A DNA stretch of 64,000 nt from Frigidibacter sp037095735 (lineage in GTDB: Bacteria > Pseudomonadota > Alphaproteobacteria > Rhodobacterales > Rhodobacteraceae): positions 496,001-560,000 of the forward strand of contig NZ_JBAWKD010000003.1 of the NCBI RefSeq assembly GCF_037095735.1, in the 5' to 3' direction. The position numbers and the translations under genes were made by a program. Under the pieces are notes generated by a model. That model did no database searches. It was not told the origin of the DNA and worked only from the letters and a program-made list of their open reading frames with translations. Shown here piece by piece: positions 62,489-64,000 of this stretch. Position 1 is the first letter of the stretch, and each line of letters starts with the position of its first letter.

Positions 62489-64000
62489 TCAGGAAAGCCC
62501 GCGCGGGAAGGGAAGCTGGCGCACCGGGGTGCCGGTCAGCGCCCGCCAGGCATTGGCCAGCGCCGGGGCCAGCGCCGGAACGCCGGGCTCGCCCACGCCG
62601 GTCGGGTCCTCGGTCGAGGCGATGATCGCCACCTCGACCTTCGGCATCTCGTGGATCCGCAGCATCTGGTAGTCGTCGAAGTTCGACTGCTCGACCGCGC
62701 CGCCCTCGCCGAGGCTGATCGCCGAATAGAGCGCGGCAGAGAGCGCATAGCCGATCCCGCCCTCCATCTGGGCGGTGATGATGTTGGGGTTCACCGCCAC
62801 GCCGCAGTCGACCGCGCACCAGACCCTGGTCACCCGCGGGAAACCGCCGCGATCCTCGACCTCGACGATCTCGGCCACGTAGCTGCCGAAGCTTTTCGCC
62901 CAGGCGATGCCATAGCCCTTGTCGCCCTGCTTCGGCCCCTTCCAATCCGCGATCTCGGCCACCTTCTCGATCACCGCGCGCTCGCGCGTGGCCTCGGGTT
63001 TCAGGAGTTCGAGCCTTCCTGCGACCGGGTCCTTGCCGGCCTTGGCCAGAACCTCGTCAAGGAAGGTCTCGACCGCGAAGGCGGTGTGGGTGTGCCCGAC
63101 CGAGCGCCACCACAGCACCGGCACCGGGCTTTGCATCTGCGCCCAGCCGATCCGCTTCGCGCCAAGGTCGTAGGGCAGCCCGCTGGAGCCTTCGAACGAG
63201 GTCGGGTCCATGCCGTTCTGCATCATCGCCTCCATCGGCGTGCCGGCCATGATCGACTGGTTGGCGACCACGTTCTCCCAGCCGACGATCTTGCCCGAGG
63301 CATCGAGCCCCGCGCGCAGACGGTGCACGGTCAGCGGCCGGTAGTAGCCGCCCTTGATGTCATCCTCGCGGGTCCAGACCAGCTTGAACGCCCCGTCGCG
63401 GCCCGCGGCCTTGGCCACGGCCGCGGCCTCTGCCGCGATATGGGCCGAGCCCTGCGCGCGCCGCCCGAAGCTGCCGCCGGCCAGGAGCACGTTGATCGAG
63501 ACGTTCTCGACCGGCAGGCCCAGCACCTTCGCCGCGGTCGGGCGGTCGAAGGTGGGGAACTGGCAGCCGTACCACATCTCGGCCCGGTCGCCCTTCACCT
63601 CGATCACCGCGTCCAGGGGCTCCATCGGCGCATGGGCGAGGAAGGGGAACAGGATCTCGGCCTCGAGCACCTCGGCCGCGCTGGTCAGCGCCTCTTCGAC
63701 CTCGCCCTCCTTCTCGACGGTGTCACCGCCCTTGGCGGCGGCGCTGGCGAAGGTCTCGAACAGCTGGCGCGACGATCGGGTCTCGGCCCCGGTCTCGTCC
63801 CAGTCGGCACTCAGCGCCGCGCGGCCCTTCAGCGCGGCATAGGTGTTGCGGGCATAGACCGCGATGCCCGAGGGGATCTCGCGCACCATCTCGACCCCCG
63901 GCACCTTCAGCGCCGCGGTGTCGTCGAAGCCGGTCAGCTTCGCGCCGAACTTCGGCGGATGCGCGACGACGACGGTCAGCATCCCCTCGCGGTAGACATC
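62489..64000 (-). CDS. IorB-like xanthine dehydrogenase family molybdopterin subunit (5' end outside window)
   Basis: About 503 C-terminal residues; the frame continues past 64000 (DVYREG precedes the first internal Met). Marks of the membrane/periplasm-associated IorB type: FLAHAPMEPLDAVIEV, the cofactor loop LAGGSFGRRAQGSAH, GIAWAKSFGSYVAEIVEVE, AVDCGVAVNPNIITAQMEGG and the C-terminal GVGEPGVPALAPALANAW with the presumed catalytic Glu. Substrate may be an N-heterocycle or aldehyde. The 2Fe-2S partner (IorA-like) should lie further upstream. Confidence 0.92.
   Translation of the reverse strand, partial: DVYREGMLTVVVAHPPKFGAKLTGFDDTAALKVPGVEMVREIPSGIAVYARNTYAALKGRAALSADWDETGAETRSSRQLFETFASAAAKGGDTVEKEGEVEEALTSAAEVLEAEILFPFLAHAPMEPLDAVIEVKGDRAEMWYGCQFPTFDRPTAAKVLGLPVENVSINVLLAGGSFGRRAQGSAHIAAEAAAVAKAAGRDGAFKLVWTREDDIKGGYYRPLTVHRLRAGLDASGKIVGWENVVANQSIMAGTPMEAMMQNGMDPTSFEGSSGLPYDLGAKRIGWAQMQSPVPVLWWRSVGHTHTAFAVETFLDEVLAKAGKDPVAGRLELLKPEATRERAVIEKVAEIADWKGPKQGDKGYGIAWAKSFGSYVAEIVEVEDRGGFPRVTRVWCAVDCGVAVNPNIITAQMEGGIGYALSAALYSAISLGEGGAVEQSNFDDYQMLRIHEMPKVEVAIIASTEDPTGVGEPGVPALAPALANAWRALTGTPVRQLPFPRGLS

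Overview
This 64 kb window reads as chromosomal DNA of a GC-rich alphaproteobacterium, most likely Rhodobacterales (Paracoccaceae). The evidence is consistent: two small families I associate with that order (DUF6476-like and DUF6324-like), a tRNA-His of the alphaproteobacterial type (A73, no encoded G-1), an SOS box of the alphaproteobacterial form GTTC-N7-GTTC, GTGA/ATGA overlaps between co-oriented genes, and a dispersed palindromic intergenic repeat of a kind I recall from many Rhodobacterales genomes. I see no prophage, insertion sequence, CRISPR array or rRNA.

Layout. 1-4.8 kb: rluD (cut by the window edge), a DUF6476 protein, a VOC protein, 5-formyl-THF cyclo-ligase, mgtE, guanine deaminase. 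5.1-10.1 kb: LysR regulator and a periplasmic aldehyde oxidoreductase (paoABC) with a strong inverted repeat in front. 10.5-16.3 kb: hydroxamate-type siderophore uptake (TonB receptor, FhuD, FhuB, FhuC). 16.8-20.9 kb: dps, a Crp/Fnr regulator and a sulfide/persulfide operon (persulfide-dioxygenase-like MBL protein, TauE/SafE, two YeeE/YedE halves, DUF2892). 21.0-23.7 kb: BKACE enzyme divergent from GntR regulator plus SDR. 24.1-30.2 kb: a catabolic cluster (LuxR; DapA-like lyase, aldehyde dehydrogenase, FAD amine oxidase, LysR). 30.3-32.2 kb: tRNA-His, a small conserved protein, mmcB with SOS box, and an unusual approx. 26-bp hairpin tandem array. 32.3-43.4 kb: riboflavin genes plus nusB and nrdR, with a capsule locus (PAP2, kpsS, kpsD-like, kpsC) lying between ribE and ribD on the other strand. 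43.5-61.7 kb: housekeeping genes (yjbQ, CAP protein, rpoD, dnaG, lepA, LMW-PTP, sirtuin, rpmB, meaB, DUF3108, hrpB, tex). 61.8-64 kb: a two-haem c-type cytochrome and an IorB-like molybdenum hydroxylase subunit running off the end.

How it fits together. Two molybdenum hydroxylases (Pao and Ior types), one siderophore importer with an adjacent ferritin-like Dps, and a sulfane-sulfur module suggest a metabolically versatile, redox-active free-living bacterium. Several clusters have a candidate operator next to their regulator: CATAGTC-N14-GACTATG before paoABC, AGTGA-N6-TCACA before the sulfide operon, TGATCTCAGATCA between BKACE and gntR. The most unusual feature is the 31.3-31.85 kb array: about 16-18 imperfect units with changing but self-complementary hairpin arms, ending in a terminator-like hairpin and T-run, next to the SOS-controlled mmcB promoter. 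I cannot name it and regard it as the best candidate for something undescribed.
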